A program made the position numbers and the translations under genes. From Pseudactinotalea sp. HY158 (GTDB lineage: Bacteria > Actinomycetota > Actinomycetes > Actinomycetales > Beutenbergiaceae): a stretch of 64,000 bases of DNA. The stretch spans positions 558,001 to 622,000 of the forward strand of contig NZ_CP045920.1 of the NCBI RefSeq assembly GCF_009660225.1. Reading direction: 5' to 3'. The notes beneath the pieces are model-generated. The model saw only the letters and a program-made list of their open reading frames with translations, was not told the DNA's origin and made no database searches. Below, piece after piece: positions 17,756-25,912 of this stretch (position 1 is its first letter; every line of letters starts with the position of its first letter).

Positions 17756-19011
17756 CGCCGGACCGCCCGACGGCGGGGCGCGTCGCCGAGCAGCGCGTCG
17801 AAGACCCCGACATAGGCCCGGGCCTGGTGGGACCACGCGAGTTCGCCCTCGATCCGGGCCCTGCCGATCCGGCCCATGCGCTCCCGTGCGGCCGGGTCGT
17901 CGAGGAGGTCGGAGATCGCTGCCGCCATGGCGATCGGTTCGCCCCCCGGAACGTAGACCGCGGCATCGGCGGCGCACCGGGCGGTCTCGCGCAGCCGGGT
18001 CGCGACCGTGGCCAGCTCGTGGGCCATGTACTCGAGCGTCTTGTTCATCGTGGAGCGGTGGTTGAACTCGTTCGGGGGATCCGGGGTCACCCCGAGGTCG
18101 GCGCTGGAGAGCCAGCGCCCGAGCTCGTCGTGGTCGACCCGCCCGGTGAACGTGACCCACGGATCGAGCCCCCGGCGGGTGCAGTCGGCGCGCAGGTCGG
18201 CGAGGGAGTCGCCGAACCCGAGGAGGGCGAACGTCGTGTCCGTGCGGCCCCGCTCGTGCACGAAGTGATCGATCGCGGCGAGCAGCCGGTCCACGCCGTC
18301 CTGCGGGCCCATGATCCCGACGTAGGTCACGAGGTGGCGGCGCCCCCGGCGCAGCTCGCGGCACGGTGCGCCCCGCCTCATCCGGGCGGCGTCCGGGGTG
18401 CTCATCACGACGGCGGTACGCCCGAGCGGGACCCGGCCGCGCTCCAGCGCCACGGCCTGATAGGCGGGGTTGGGGCACACCACCCGGTCCGCCACCCGGT
18501 AGGTCAGGGCCTCGAGCCCGAGGAGGACTCGGAACGGCACCCCGCGCCGGCCGAATCGAGCCTCGTACACCTCCGGGCACAGGTCGTGCTGATCGAAGAC
18601 GTACGGCCGGCCGCGCAGCCGCCACAGCGCGCCGAGGAGCCAATAGGTGTCGGGTGGATTGCACGCCTGCAGCACGTCGAACCCCTCGGCGGCGGCCACC
18701 CGGCGGGAGAGCCGGGCGGTGCGCACCCAGCACACGAGGAACTCCCACAGATAGCTCCACAGGCCCCGGGATCCGGAGGGGGCCGGATAGCTGTGGACGA
18801 CGACCCCGTCGAGCTCGTGCCGGTCGGGCTCGCCGGCATGCTCCTTCGGGCAGATGACGCTCACCCCGTAGCCGGCGTCGATGAGGGCGCGGCACTCCGA
18901 CCGGACCCGCCGGTCGATGCGCAGCGGCAGGTTCTGGATGACCACGAGGACGCGGGGCGAACGCTCGGCCACGGTGGCGGCCGAACCGGTGCTCTCTCCG
19001 TTTCGCCACAT
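17752..19011 (-). CDS. Glycosyltransferase family 4
   Basis: The 419-residue protein has a GT-B layout: an N-terminal VLVVIQNLPLRIDRRVRSE segment, VFDQHDLCPEVYEARFG in the acceptor domain and a C-terminal donor domain with VTYVGIMGPQDGVDRLL and TFTGRVDHDELGRWLSSADLGVTPDP. The NHRSTMNKTLEYMAH stretch precedes the nucleotide-sugar-binding loop. This is a retaining glycosyltransferase of the WcaI/WbuB type. The ATG at 19011 follows a GGGAG with about 10 nt spacing. A GTG at 19050 is an alternative with no ribosome-binding site. It heads the minus-strand operon GT4, flippase, beta-helix lipoprotein, asparagine-synthetase-like protein. Confidence 0.85.
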   Translation of the reverse strand: MWRNGESTGSAATVAERSPRVLVVIQNLPLRIDRRVRSECRALIDAGYGVSVICPKEHAGEPDRHELDGVVVHSYPAPSGSRGLWSYLWEFLVCWVRTARLSRRVAAAEGFDVLQACNPPDTYWLLGALWRLRGRPYVFDQHDLCPEVYEARFGRRGVPFRVLLGLEALTYRVADRVVCPNPAYQAVALERGRVPLGRTAVVMSTPDAARMRRGAPCRELRRGRRHLVTYVGIMGPQDGVDRLLAAIDHFVHERGRTDTTFALLGFGDSLADLRADCTRRGLDPWVTFTGRVDHDELGRWLSSADLGVTPDPPNEFNHRSTMNKTLEYMAHELATVATRLRETARCAADAAVYVPGGEPIAMAAAISDLLDDPAARERMGRIGRARIEGELAWSHQARAYVGVFDALLGDAPRRRAVRR

Positions 19012-19163
19012 CTGGTGCTGCTCCCGTCCGGGGCCGTCCACGATCGACACTTGTCAAGGCGGCCGGCGTCGTCGGACGTCCCGCGCCCGCGGGCTCGGCA
19101 CGCCCGGACCCAGCTGGTCCTCCCCAGGCTAGGCGAGGCCCGCCGATCCCGGCCGGCCCGTGT

Positions 19164-19185
19164 GGGTGGAGCACGGGTGAACCTG
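19164..19185 (-). promoter_or_regulatory. Pair of 11-bp-spaced repeats in a divergent promoter region
   Basis: GGTG cores at 19165-19168 and 19176-19179 (TTCACCC and CCACCC on the minus strand) are 11 bp apart and face the GT4 operon. Further GGTG cores at 19199 and 19221 are 22 bp apart. This matches the repeat type seen at 1288, 28291 and 31681. The bound regulator is unknown. Confidence 0.4.
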
Positions 19186-19208
19186 GACCGCCCGAGCCGG
19201 TGGCGACC

Positions 19209-19227
19209 CCTCACCCCCGGGGTGAGG
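19209..19227. promoter_or_regulatory. 9-bp perfect inverted repeat with a 1-nt centre
   Basis: CCTCACCCC and GGGGTGAGG flank a single C. The site lies about 20 bp upstream of the proposed -10 of the glycosyltransferase at 19260, where an operator would be expected. It also contains one TCACC core on each strand. If the upstream GTG at 19200 were the true start, the repeat would be coding. Confidence 0.35.
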
Positions 19228-19247
19228 CGGCGCGGGCCGCGCCCTGT

Positions 19248-19253
19248 GATACT
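19248..19253 (+). promoter_or_regulatory. Possible -10 element of a leaderless transcript
   Basis: GATACT is followed by 6 nt and then the GTG at 19260, the same arrangement as CATACT before 8968. The GGAG directly abutting the GTG is too close to act as a ribosome-binding site. Confidence 0.35.
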
Positions 19254-19259
19254 TCGGAG

Positions 19260-20081
19260 GTGGTCTCGATCGTCATTCCTGCGCACGACGAGGAACGCGT
19301 GCTCGCCCGGCTGCTCGACGCGCTGGGGGGCGGCGAGGTGCCCGGCGTGGAGATCGTCGTCGTGGCGAACGGCTGCACGGACCGGACGGCGGATGTGGCC
19401 CGCCGGTACCCGGTCGTCCTCGTGGAGACGCCCGTGCCGTCGAAGATCCGGGCGCTGGCCCTCGGAGACGCGCGCGCCTCCTCCTTCCCGCGGCTGTACG
19501 TCGACGGCGACGTCGTGCTGGGGATCGCGGACGTGCGGGCGCTCTGCGGGGCGCTCGGCGGGGAGGTCCATGCCGCCGGGCCGACCCGGTTCGTGCCCAT
19601 GACGGGCGCCTCCCTCCCCGTGCGCTGGTACTACGACGTCTGGCAGCGCCTCGACGGCACCCGGGCGGAGCTCTACGGTCGGGGGGTGCTCGCCGTGGAC
19701 CGGGCCGGGCACGAACGGGTGAGCCCGTGGCGGGAGGCGATGTCCGACGACCTGATGATCGCCATGAGCTTCGCCCCGGCGGAACGCCGCGTGGTTCCCG
19801 GTGCGACCGTGGTCATCATGCCGCCGCGCACGTACCGGAACCTCCTGCGGCGCCGGGTCCGGGCGATGACGGGGAATCGGCAGCTCGCCCATGACGGTGG
19901 TGCCCACCTGCGCCGGCCGGCCCCGCCGGGCCCCGCCCTGCGCCGGCTCGCCGCGGCCGAGCCCCGGCTGATCCCGCGGATCGCCCTGTTCCTCGCCACC
20001 GCGGCGATCGCCAAGGCCCGCGGTGTGGTCGCCGCCCGGCGGCCCGGGCAGACGTGGCTGCGGGACGACAGCCGGTCCTGA
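19260..20081 (+). CDS. Glycosyltransferase family 2
   Basis: The 273-residue protein begins VVSIVIPAHDEERVL, the classic GT2 start, followed by IVVVANGCTDRTADVARRY and the metal-binding YVDGDVVLG. The C-terminal part has several Arg-rich amphipathic stretches. The GTG at 19260 puts the first beta-strand at the very N-terminus, as usual for the family. An in-frame GTG at 19200 would add 20 residues of unrelated sequence. The gene is monocistronic and convergent with the second beta-helix protein gene, from which a strong hairpin separates it. Donor and acceptor unknown. Confidence 0.8.
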   Translation: MVSIVIPAHDEERVLARLLDALGGGEVPGVEIVVVANGCTDRTADVARRYPVVLVETPVPSKIRALALGDARASSFPRLYVDGDVVLGIADVRALCGALGGEVHAAGPTRFVPMTGASLPVRWYYDVWQRLDGTRAELYGRGVLAVDRAGHERVSPWREAMSDDLMIAMSFAPAERRVVPGATVVIMPPRTYRNLLRRRVRAMTGNRQLAHDGGAHLRRPAPPGPALRRLAAAEPRLIPRIALFLATAAIAKARGVVAARRPGQTWLRDDSRS

Positions 20082-20115
20082 CCGGGGCCGCAGGAACGCC
20101 ACCGCACACACGAAC

Positions 20116-20147
20116 GCGGCCCCGCTCCGTGCAGGGAGCGGGGCCGC
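20116..20147. terminator. Strong bidirectional hairpin between convergent genes
   Basis: A perfect 13-bp GC-rich stem (GCGGCCCCGCTCC with GGAGCGGGGCCGC) encloses a 6-nt loop between the stops at 20081 and 20214. There is no U tract, as is common in high-G+C actinobacteria. Position and stem strength support termination in both directions. Confidence 0.75.
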
Positions 20148-20155
20148 GTGGGTGG

Positions 20156-20206
20156 GAGTCCGTGGGTGCGGAGTCCGTGTGTGGTGTCCGTGTGTGGGTG
20201 TCCGGG
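20156..20206. repeat. Short tandem repeat downstream of the hairpin
   Basis: Three to four imperfect copies of a roughly 15-bp GAGTCCGTGNGTG-like unit lie in the non-coding gap just before the 3' end of the beta-helix gene. No function is evident. Confidence 0.5.
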
Positions 20207-20213
20207 CCGGTGA

Positions 20214-21698
20214 TCAGCGGCGGACGGGCTCTCCCGACTCGTGCCAGACGTTGCCGGTGAACGTGTTCCCGCGCTCACCCGTGTCGTGGCTGGTGATCGG
20301 ACCGTAGCGGCCGCACGTGTCGAAGTACTTGGTCGAGAAGTGGTTGTCGACGATCTTGACGTTCGACCCGTTCGGGTAGTTCTTCGACCCCACGCTGCCG
20401 CCGTAGACGCAGTAGGAGCCCGTGGTGGCGATGAGGTTCCCCTTGAGCAGGTAGCCGTCGACCGGGGCGTGGTCACCGTACATGGTGACGGCCGCGGAGC
20501 AGCCGGTCTTCTCGCACATGATGACGTTGTTCGTCACCTTGATGTTCTTGCCGCCGTGGGTGCTGATCCCCGCGCGGTGCGCGCCGTCCCAGGTCTTGGT
20601 CAGGTGGAGGTAGGAGTTGCTGATCGTCACGTCGTTCGCGATCCGGATGCCGCGGCCGATGTTGTGGACCAGGCCGTGGTCGAAGGTGAATCCGCATTCC
20701 GGTGCGTACATCGGGATCGCCGTGGCGGGCGCGTTCTTCCCGTTGATCTCCGTGTGCTCGACCCGGACGTTGGTCGGGCACGTGCCGTCGGCCGTCTTGA
20801 CCACGTAGATCATGTAGGTGCCCGTGCCGTTGACGGTGACGTCCCGAACGGTGACGTTGTCATGGCGAATGGTCAGCCGGCCGTTCACCTCGGTGCGCTC
20901 GATCACCTGGCCGTCACGCGAGGTCTTGAGGGAGCCGGTCGTCTGCGTGGCCGCCGAGCGCGGGCCGGTCGTGGCCTTGGTCGGGAAGTCGCCCGAGGGC
21001 TCCGGGTCCGGCGTCGGGTCGGGGGTCGGCTCGGGGTCCGGCGTGGGCTCGGGGTCCGGGGTGGGCTCGGGGTCCGGGGTGGGCTCCGGGTCCGGCGTCG
21101 GGGTCGGATCCGGCGTGGGCTCGGGGTCCGGGGTGGGCTCCGGGTCCGGGGTGGGCGTCGGCTCCGGGTCCGGGGTGGGCGTCGGCTCGGGATCCGGCGT
21201 GGACGCCTCGGTCGAGAACGGCACGCCGTCGACCGAGCTGTCGATCACCGTGGCGGGGTTCTTCTCGGAGAACATGAAGTCGTTGCGACAGCCCTCGAGG
21301 CTGACCCGCTCCGCGGTGTAGCCGCCGAAGACCACGCCGTTGGTCCGCGGTCCGGTGCACTCGACGGTGGTGTCGACGATCCGGGTGCCGGTGACCCCCG
21401 GGTAGATGCGAATGCTGTGGTATCCGCCGTAGGTGACGGTGGTGTTGCGGATGGTCACGTTGTCGGCGCGGACGGCGATCGAGCCGTTCACGTGCTTCGA
21501 ATCGATCACCGTTCCGGCCTCGCGGACCGCGATGCTGTCCGACGGGGTCAGCTCGGCGGCGGCTGCGCCATCGGCCTCCGGCTGGGAATCGAACGGGTGG
21601 GCGGAGGCGGTGACGACGCCGGCCCCGGCGAGCAGCAGCGATGCTGCCATCGTGATGCCGGCGCGCAGGCGCCGATGAATTCGGACGTGGTTGGTCAC
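20214..21698 (-). CDS. Secreted two-domain beta-helix protein with Pro-Asp-Pro-Glu linker
   Basis: The 494-residue protein has a Sec signal (RRLRAGITMAASLLLAGAGVV then ASAHP), a first beta-helix domain (about residues 50-160) and a linker of TPDPEP repeats (about 163-236). A second beta-helix domain (about 245-494) is clearly paralogous to the lipoprotein at 15205-16251 (GTGTYMIYV, CGFTFDHGLVHNIGRGIRIANDV, CSAAVTMYGDHAPVDG). Conserved Cys pairs suggest disulphides outside the cell. The GTG at 21698 follows GAGAGA at suitable spacing. The fold suggests a glycan-binding or glycan-cleaving role next to the polysaccharide genes, but no catalytic residue can be assigned. A separate promoter region with direct repeats lies upstream. 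Confidence 0.8.
   Translation of the reverse strand: MTNHVRIHRRLRAGITMAASLLLAGAGVVTASAHPFDSQPEADGAAAAELTPSDSIAVREAGTVIDSKHVNGSIAVRADNVTIRNTTVTYGGYHSIRIYPGVTGTRIVDTTVECTGPRTNGVVFGGYTAERVSLEGCRNDFMFSEKNPATVIDSSVDGVPFSTEASTPDPEPTPTPDPEPTPTPDPEPTPDPEPTPDPTPTPDPEPTPDPEPTPDPEPTPDPEPTPDPTPDPEPSGDFPTKATTGPRSAATQTTGSLKTSRDGQVIERTEVNGRLTIRHDNVTVRDVTVNGTGTYMIYVVKTADGTCPTNVRVEHTEINGKNAPATAIPMYAPECGFTFDHGLVHNIGRGIRIANDVTISNSYLHLTKTWDGAHRAGISTHGGKNIKVTNNVIMCEKTGCSAAVTMYGDHAPVDGYLLKGNLIATTGSYCVYGGSVGSKNYPNGSNVKIVDNHFSTKYFDTCGRYGPITSHDTGERGNTFTGNVWHESGEPVRR
21002..21205 (-). repeat. Pro-Asp-Pro-Glu linker-coding repeat array
   Basis: About 200 bp of short in-frame repeats code for PDPEPTP units between the two beta-helix domains. 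The array is a likely site of length variation and assembly error. Confidence 0.8.
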
Positions 21699-21814
21699 GT
21701 GAGTCTCTCTCGGTTGCTCGGGTGTCCGTCGCGATGGACGGCCCGCCGGTGCACCTCGTTCGGGCGGACAAGCCGGCGGTCGGCTCCGGTCACAGAACCG
21801 GAAGCGCCATATTT

Positions 21815-21886
21815 GTAACGAGACCGTAACAGCCGAGAAAACGGTGCCGACCGGAGGGGTGACCGCGACCAATCGTCATGGTGACC
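21815..21886 (-). promoter_or_regulatory. Promoter region with GTTAC and GGTCACC direct repeats
   Basis: GTAAC occurs at 21815-21819 and 21826-21830 (GTTAC-N6-GTTAC on the gene strand), an 11-bp period like MtrA or GlnR boxes of actinobacteria. Further upstream GGTGACC at 21858-21864 and 21880-21886 (GGTCACC on the gene strand) are 22 bp apart and fit the PhoP-type unit. Both sets face the beta-helix gene starting at 21698. The 286-bp gap (21699-21984) holds no convincing gene. Confidence 0.45.
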
Positions 21887-21984
21887 AAGAGGAATGAACC
21901 GGCGCGAACGCGTGTGAGGTGCCTAACAGAATCGCACGGCTCAAGTCCTTGACGGCTCGGAGCCGGCCGGCGGCGAGCCTCGGT

Positions 21985-22245
21985 TCACCGGGAGTCGGCG
22001 CGCTTCCGCTCGACGAAGCGGGCGAGATTCTCGATGCTGTCCAGGTTCGCCGGGACGGTCTCGTGGTCGGCGACCGGCACTCCGAGGTCGTCCTCCAGGA
22101 ACTCCACGAGCTCGAGCACGCCCGTGGAATCGACCACGCCGGCGGCGAGCAGCGACTCCGCGTCCCCCGGCATCCGGGCGGTGTCCCCGAACAGGAAATT
22201 GGCGACGACGAATGCCCTCACCTCGTCGATTACTGCGGTGTCCAT
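21985..22245 (-). CDS. Acyl carrier protein (phosphopantetheine-binding)
   Basis: The 86-residue protein has the four-helix carrier pattern with the attachment site DSTGVLELVEFLEDDLGV, in which Ser (about residue 40) would carry 4'-phosphopantetheine. The ATG at 22245 lies downstream of a G-rich AGTGGGGG. An ATG nine codons upstream (22272) is less likely. It is divergent from an adenylate-forming ligase gene (22356) followed by a holo-ACP synthase gene (23881), so loading, modification and priming functions sit together. It is shorter and more acidic than fatty-acid ACPs usually are and is probably a dedicated carrier for an acyl or aminoacyl group. Confidence 0.8.
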   Translation of the reverse strand: MDTAVIDEVRAFVVANFLFGDTARMPGDAESLLAAGVVDSTGVLELVEFLEDDLGVPVADHETVPANLDSIENLARFVERKRADSR

Positions 22246-22355
22246 GTTGCCCCCACTGGCGATCCGACCCATGCTGCGATGTGACCCAGGTTACTCTATG
22301 AAGGTACGGCCGTGATGAGCGTGCGTCCGTGCAGCTTCCGGACGGAGGAGGGCAG

Positions 22356-23876
22356 ATGGTCGAGGATCCCGCCAATGTCGGTGACTACCTCCTGGGCACC
22401 GGGCGCGGGGACGACGTCGCGCTCATCGACCGAACGGGAGCGCACACCTACGCGGATCTTCGCCGCGCGACCGCGGCGCTCGCGGGGCATTTCGCGGGCT
22501 GGGGACTCCCCGCGGGATCGCGGATCGCCCTGCTGAGCCGGAACTCGCTCTTCTGGGCCGCGGCCTACCTCGCCATCCTGCGTTCGGGTCACGTGGCGGT
22601 GCCGCTCGCCACGGCGCTGACGGCGCGGGACGCCGTGCGCAACGCCCGATTCGTCGACTGCGCGGCCGTCGTCGTCGACTCGGCCCTCGCCGGCCGATTC
22701 GCGCCGCTGCTCCGGGTCGCCGATCACGTCGCCGACGAGCGCGCGATGACCGGCCCGGTTCCGGGTGCCGGCGGCCCCGTTCGCCAGGCGGGCACCACGG
22801 CCCCGGACAGTGACGCCGTCCTCGTCTTCACGTCGGGAACGACCGCCAGCCCGCGGGCCGTGCGGGTGAGCCATCGCAACATCCGCGCGAACACGGACTC
22901 GATCATCCGGTACCTGGAGCTGACGCGGGCGGACCGGGTCCTCGTGGTGCTGCCGTTCTCCTACTGCTACGGGGCCTCGCTGCTGCACACCCACCTGCGC
23001 GCCGGTGGCGGGCTCTCCATCTGTGACACCTTCGCCTATCCCGAGACCGTGATCGAGGCGATCGAACGCGACGGGTGCACCGGGCTCGCCGGAGTCCCGT
23101 CGACCTATCAACTGCTGTTGCGGGCCAGCTCGTTCGAGAGCACCCGGTTGCCGACGCTGCGCACCCTCCAGCAGGCCGGTGGGAGGCTGGCTCAGCCGCA
23201 GGTCGATCGGGTCGCCGCCGCCCAGCCGCAGGCGAGGCTCTTCGTCATGTACGGCCAGACCGAGGCGACCGCGCGCTTGTCCTACCTGCCGCCCGAGCTG
23301 CGGGAGGAACGGCGCGGCTCGATCGGGCGCGGAATCCCCGGGGTCTCGCTCACCGTCGTCGACCCGGACGGCCGCGAGGTCGCGCCCGGCGTCGTGGGGG
23401 AGATCGTCGCCCACGGCGAGAACATCACGAACGGCTACTGGAACGACCCCGAGGGGACCGCCGCCAGGTTCGTCGACGGCGGGCTGCGCACCGGGGATCT
23501 CGCGCACGTCGACGAGGACGGCTTCGTCTATATCGACGACCGCCAGGCCGACTTCATCAAGTCCTGGGGCTTTCGGGTCTCGACCCACGAGATCGAGGAC
23601 TCCGTGCTCACGCTCCCGGGCGTCACCGGCGCCGCGGTCGTCGGGCGCCCCGACGACGAGGCGGGCGAGGCCGTCGTCCTGTTCTACGTCACGGCGCCGG
23701 CGGGCGAGGTGACGCCCGCGCAGGTCCTCGCCCACTGCCGGACGGCGCTCGCCCGCCACCTCGTTCCCCGGGAGGCACGCCGGGTGCCGGGGCTTCCCCT
23801 GAACCAGAACGGCAAGGTCGTCAAGGCGACCCTCAAGGAGTGGGCCGCGCGCGCGGACGGCCCCGGCGGGGAGTGA
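22356..23876 (+). CDS. Class I adenylate-forming acyl ligase
   Basis: The 506-residue protein contains the AMP-binding core LVFTSGTTASPRAVRVSHRN, the YGQTEAT motif, the hinge-region TGDLAHVDEDGFVYIDDRQADFIKSWGFRVS (in part) and the C-terminal catalytic Lys in NQNGKVVKATLKEW. It would activate a carboxylic acid with ATP and transfer it to a thiol, here most likely the carrier protein coded at 21985. The ATG at 22356 is chosen because GGAGGAGG ends 5 nt before it. A GTG at 22329 would place that box inside the gene. The AcpS gene follows 4 nt after its stop. Substrate unknown; D-alanine-type and fatty-acyl-type enzymes cannot be told apart safely here. Confidence 0.85.
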   Translation: MVEDPANVGDYLLGTGRGDDVALIDRTGAHTYADLRRATAALAGHFAGWGLPAGSRIALLSRNSLFWAAAYLAILRSGHVAVPLATALTARDAVRNARFVDCAAVVVDSALAGRFAPLLRVADHVADERAMTGPVPGAGGPVRQAGTTAPDSDAVLVFTSGTTASPRAVRVSHRNIRANTDSIIRYLELTRADRVLVVLPFSYCYGASLLHTHLRAGGGLSICDTFAYPETVIEAIERDGCTGLAGVPSTYQLLLRASSFESTRLPTLRTLQQAGGRLAQPQVDRVAAAQPQARLFVMYGQTEATARLSYLPPELREERRGSIGRGIPGVSLTVVDPDGREVAPGVVGEIVAHGENITNGYWNDPEGTAARFVDGGLRTGDLAHVDEDGFVYIDDRQADFIKSWGFRVSTHEIEDSVLTLPGVTGAAVVGRPDDEAGEAVVLFYVTAPAGEVTPAQVLAHCRTALARHLVPREARRVPGLPLNQNGKVVKATLKEWAARADGPGGE

Positions 23877-23880
23877 GGCC

Positions 23881-24300
23881 GTGGACATCGTCGGCGTCGG
23901 CACGGATCTCGTGGAGGTGGCCAGGTTCGAACGGCTCCTCCGGCGGGGCGGACTGCGCTTCCTCGACCGATGGTTCCGGGCGGCCGAGATCGCGTACTGC
24001 ATCGCCCAGAGCGATCCGCACCGGCACGTCGCGGCCCGGTTCGCGGCGAAGGAGGCGGTGCTCAAGTCGCTGCGCCTGCCCCGGCCCGGCCCTGCCCGCT
24101 GGCGGGAGATCGAGGTCACCCGCGACGTCGACGGGCTGCCGGGCGTGGCGCTCCACGGATCGATGCGGGAGGCGGCCGCGGCGGCGGGCGTCGTCACGGT
24201 GCACGTCTCGCTCTCGCACAGCGGGACCTACGCGAGCGCCACGGCCACGGCCGTCGGCCGATCCGGCGGGCCCGAGCCGGCTCAGCCGCCGGGGTCGTAG
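23881..24300 (+). CDS. acpS: Holo-[acyl-carrier-protein] synthase (4'-phosphopantetheinyl transferase)
   Basis: The 139-residue protein shows AcpS motifs: VGVGTDLVEVARFERL near the start with the metal-binding Asp, RFAAKEAVLKSL with the catalytic Glu/Lys pair, and VSLSHSGTYASATA at the end. It would transfer phosphopantetheine from CoA to the carrier-protein Ser. A GTG start at 23881 follows GGGGAG at 7 nt. It sits directly behind the ligase gene and is probably dedicated to this cassette, since the general AcpS is usually coded elsewhere. Its end overlaps the convergent acyltransferase gene by 19 bp. Confidence 0.85.
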   Translation: MDIVGVGTDLVEVARFERLLRRGGLRFLDRWFRAAEIAYCIAQSDPHRHVAARFAAKEAVLKSLRLPRPGPARWREIEVTRDVDGLPGVALHGSMREAAAAAGVVTVHVSLSHSGTYASATATAVGRSGGPEPAQPPGS

Positions 24301-24920
24301 GCGTCGATGAAGCCCTGGACGTCGGTGGACATGATCCGGCCCATCGCCCCGGTGAGCCGCTCCTCGCTCCAGTCCCACCAGCGGATGCGCAGGAGGGCCG
24401 CGATCTGCTCGGGCTCGAACCTGAATCCCGCGACCCGGGCGGGATTGCCCGCCACGATCGCATACGGCGGAACGCTCTGTCGCACGACGCTTCCGGCCCC
24501 CACGACGACCCCGTCGCCCAGGGTCACGCCCGAGAGGACGATGCTCCCGTGGCCGATCCAGACGTCGTTGCCGATCGTCACGTCCCCGCGGCTCGTCGAG
24601 GTCTCGGCGGCGAGGAGCCCGGCCGGGTCGCGGAACGGCGCGTACGCCCCGAATCGATAGGTCGAGACGAAGTCCGTGCGGTGCTCGCCGCCGAGCAGCA
24701 CGTGGCAGCCGTGGGCGAACGAGCAGAACCGGCCGATCCGGAGCGTGCAGCCGGGAGTGCGGGAGGTGACGCTCAGGTGGCCCCACGAGTATCGCCCGAT
24801 CTCGTACCGGCGCAGGTCCGGGCGCAGATCGAGTCGCTCCCCGGGCGGCAGCATCCCGGTTCCGCGGCGCTCGAGACGTCGCCGAAGCCGGCCGAGGCGG
24901 GCCCGCGCGCCGGTGAGCAT
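24282..24920 (-). CDS. Hexapeptide-repeat (CatB/LbH) acyltransferase
   Basis: The 212-residue protein has left-handed beta-helix hexapeptide repeats (CTLRIGRFCSFAHGCHVLLGG, DVTIGNDVWIGHGSIVLSGV, VVVGAGSVVRQSVPPYAIVAGNPA), the pattern of the CatB xenobiotic/sugar O-acetyltransferase group. It would transfer an acyl group from acetyl-CoA, or possibly from the local carrier protein, to a sugar. The ATG at 24920 lies 2 nt after the stop of the NAD-synthetase-like gene. It is the last gene of the minus-strand operon that starts at 28095. Confidence 0.85.
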   Translation of the reverse strand: MLTGARARLGRLRRRLERRGTGMLPPGERLDLRPDLRRYEIGRYSWGHLSVTSRTPGCTLRIGRFCSFAHGCHVLLGGEHRTDFVSTYRFGAYAPFRDPAGLLAAETSTSRGDVTIGNDVWIGHGSIVLSGVTLGDGVVVGAGSVVRQSVPPYAIVAGNPARVAGFRFEPEQIAALLRIRWWDWSEERLTGAMGRIMSTDVQGFIDAYDPGG

Positions 24921-24922
24921 CG

Positions 24923-25903
24923 TCAGATCTCCGGCACGGCGCCGGCGAGCACGGGCGCCAGGTGCAGATATTCGGTCGTGCTCCGCTTCTGATCGATGTC
25001 GCGGAACACCCGGTCGACCTGGTCGAGGGTGAGCCCGGCCGCGCGGGCGACCTGCTCGCGCGGCACGGCGTTGTTCTTGCCGTACAGGCACAGGTCCATC
25101 CGGTCGTGGGGGAGGGAGAAGTAGAACTCCTCCTGGGACTGCGGCAGGGAGTAGGTGTCGGTCGTCGAGGGGCGGGTGCGGATCTCCGCGGGCACGCCGA
25201 GGTGTGCGGCGAGCGCGTAGACCTGGCACTTGTACAGGTGCGCGATCGGCTTGACGTCGGCCGCGCCGTCGCCCAGCTTGACGAAGAAGCCCTGGTCGTA
25301 CTCGAGCCGGTTCGGGGTGCCGGCGACCGCGTAGTTGAGGCGGTCGGCCCAGTGGTAGGCGAGCATCGTGCGCACGCGCTGCTTGAAGTTCGTGGCGGCG
25401 ACGATCCCCAGGTAGGCCTCGGGCGAGAGCCGGTACTGCTCCTGCCCGCCGTCGGGGTCGACCACCACGACCGAATAGAGCCGGTAGCGGTCGGAGTCGA
25501 TGACCGAGGGCAGCACGATCTTCGATCGGTAGCCGGGCCCGTAGTCCGGGCACACGAGCCGGATGGCGTCGTCCCGGCGGGCGTAGGCGCCGACCGCCTC
25601 GAGGATCGCGGTGATGTCCTCCACCTCCGAGCCGATCCCGAACGCGTCCGAGAGGCTCGTGCTGATGCGCAGGGTCTCGGGGGAGGACTCCCGCTCGGGC
25701 AGGTGGAGCCCGACGACCCGGTCCGGCCCGAGCGTCGTGGCGGCGAGCGCGGCGACCACGCTCGAGTCGATTCCGCCCGAGAGCGCGACGACGACGCCGC
25801 GTCGCCTCGTGCGTTGCAGGTAGCGCTCGAGCTGCTCGCCGATTCGCTCGGTCTCCGCCGCCGGGTCGATGTCGAGCGTCTCCCGCCCGAAGGGTGCCGC
25901 CAT
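24923..25903 (-). CDS. NAD synthetase-like ATP-pyrophosphatase
   Basis: The 326-residue protein has the PP-loop VVALSGGIDSSVVAALAA (about residues 37-54) and later NAD-synthetase-type segments (NRLEYDQGFFVKLGDGAADVKPIAHLYK, quoted in part; RPSTTDTYSLPQSQEEFYF). NadE adenylates deamido-NAD and amidates it with ammonia. Paralogues in surface-glycan loci use the same chemistry to form amide or related bonds on sugar intermediates. Co-transcription with AsnB and a hexapeptide acyltransferase fits such a role better than housekeeping NAD synthesis. No nitrilase-type glutaminase domain is attached. Substrate inferred only. Confidence 0.8.
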   Translation of the reverse strand: MAAPFGRETLDIDPAAETERIGEQLERYLQRTRRRGVVVALSGGIDSSVVAALAATTLGPDRVVGLHLPERESSPETLRISTSLSDAFGIGSEVEDITAILEAVGAYARRDDAIRLVCPDYGPGYRSKIVLPSVIDSDRYRLYSVVVVDPDGGQEQYRLSPEAYLGIVAATNFKQRVRTMLAYHWADRLNYAVAGTPNRLEYDQGFFVKLGDGAADVKPIAHLYKCQVYALAAHLGVPAEIRTRPSTTDTYSLPQSQEEFYFSLPHDRMDLCLYGKNNAVPREQVARAAGLTLDQVDRVFRDIDQKRSTTEYLHLAPVLAGAVPEI

Positions 25904-25912
25904 GTCTGTCTC

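Noticed and set aside
19051-19056. A TTGACA-like hexamer just upstream of the GTG at 19050
   Set aside because: No -10 hexamer follows at 16-18 bp, and the position would leave no room for a transcript that includes that start.
13328-19174. Very long minus-strand frames that seem to fuse the asparagine-synthetase-like protein or the flippase with upstream sequence
   Set aside because: The upstream parts are alternative-frame readings of the lipoprotein and glycosyltransferase genes. 4-base ATGA overlaps mark the real starts at 15208 and 17755.
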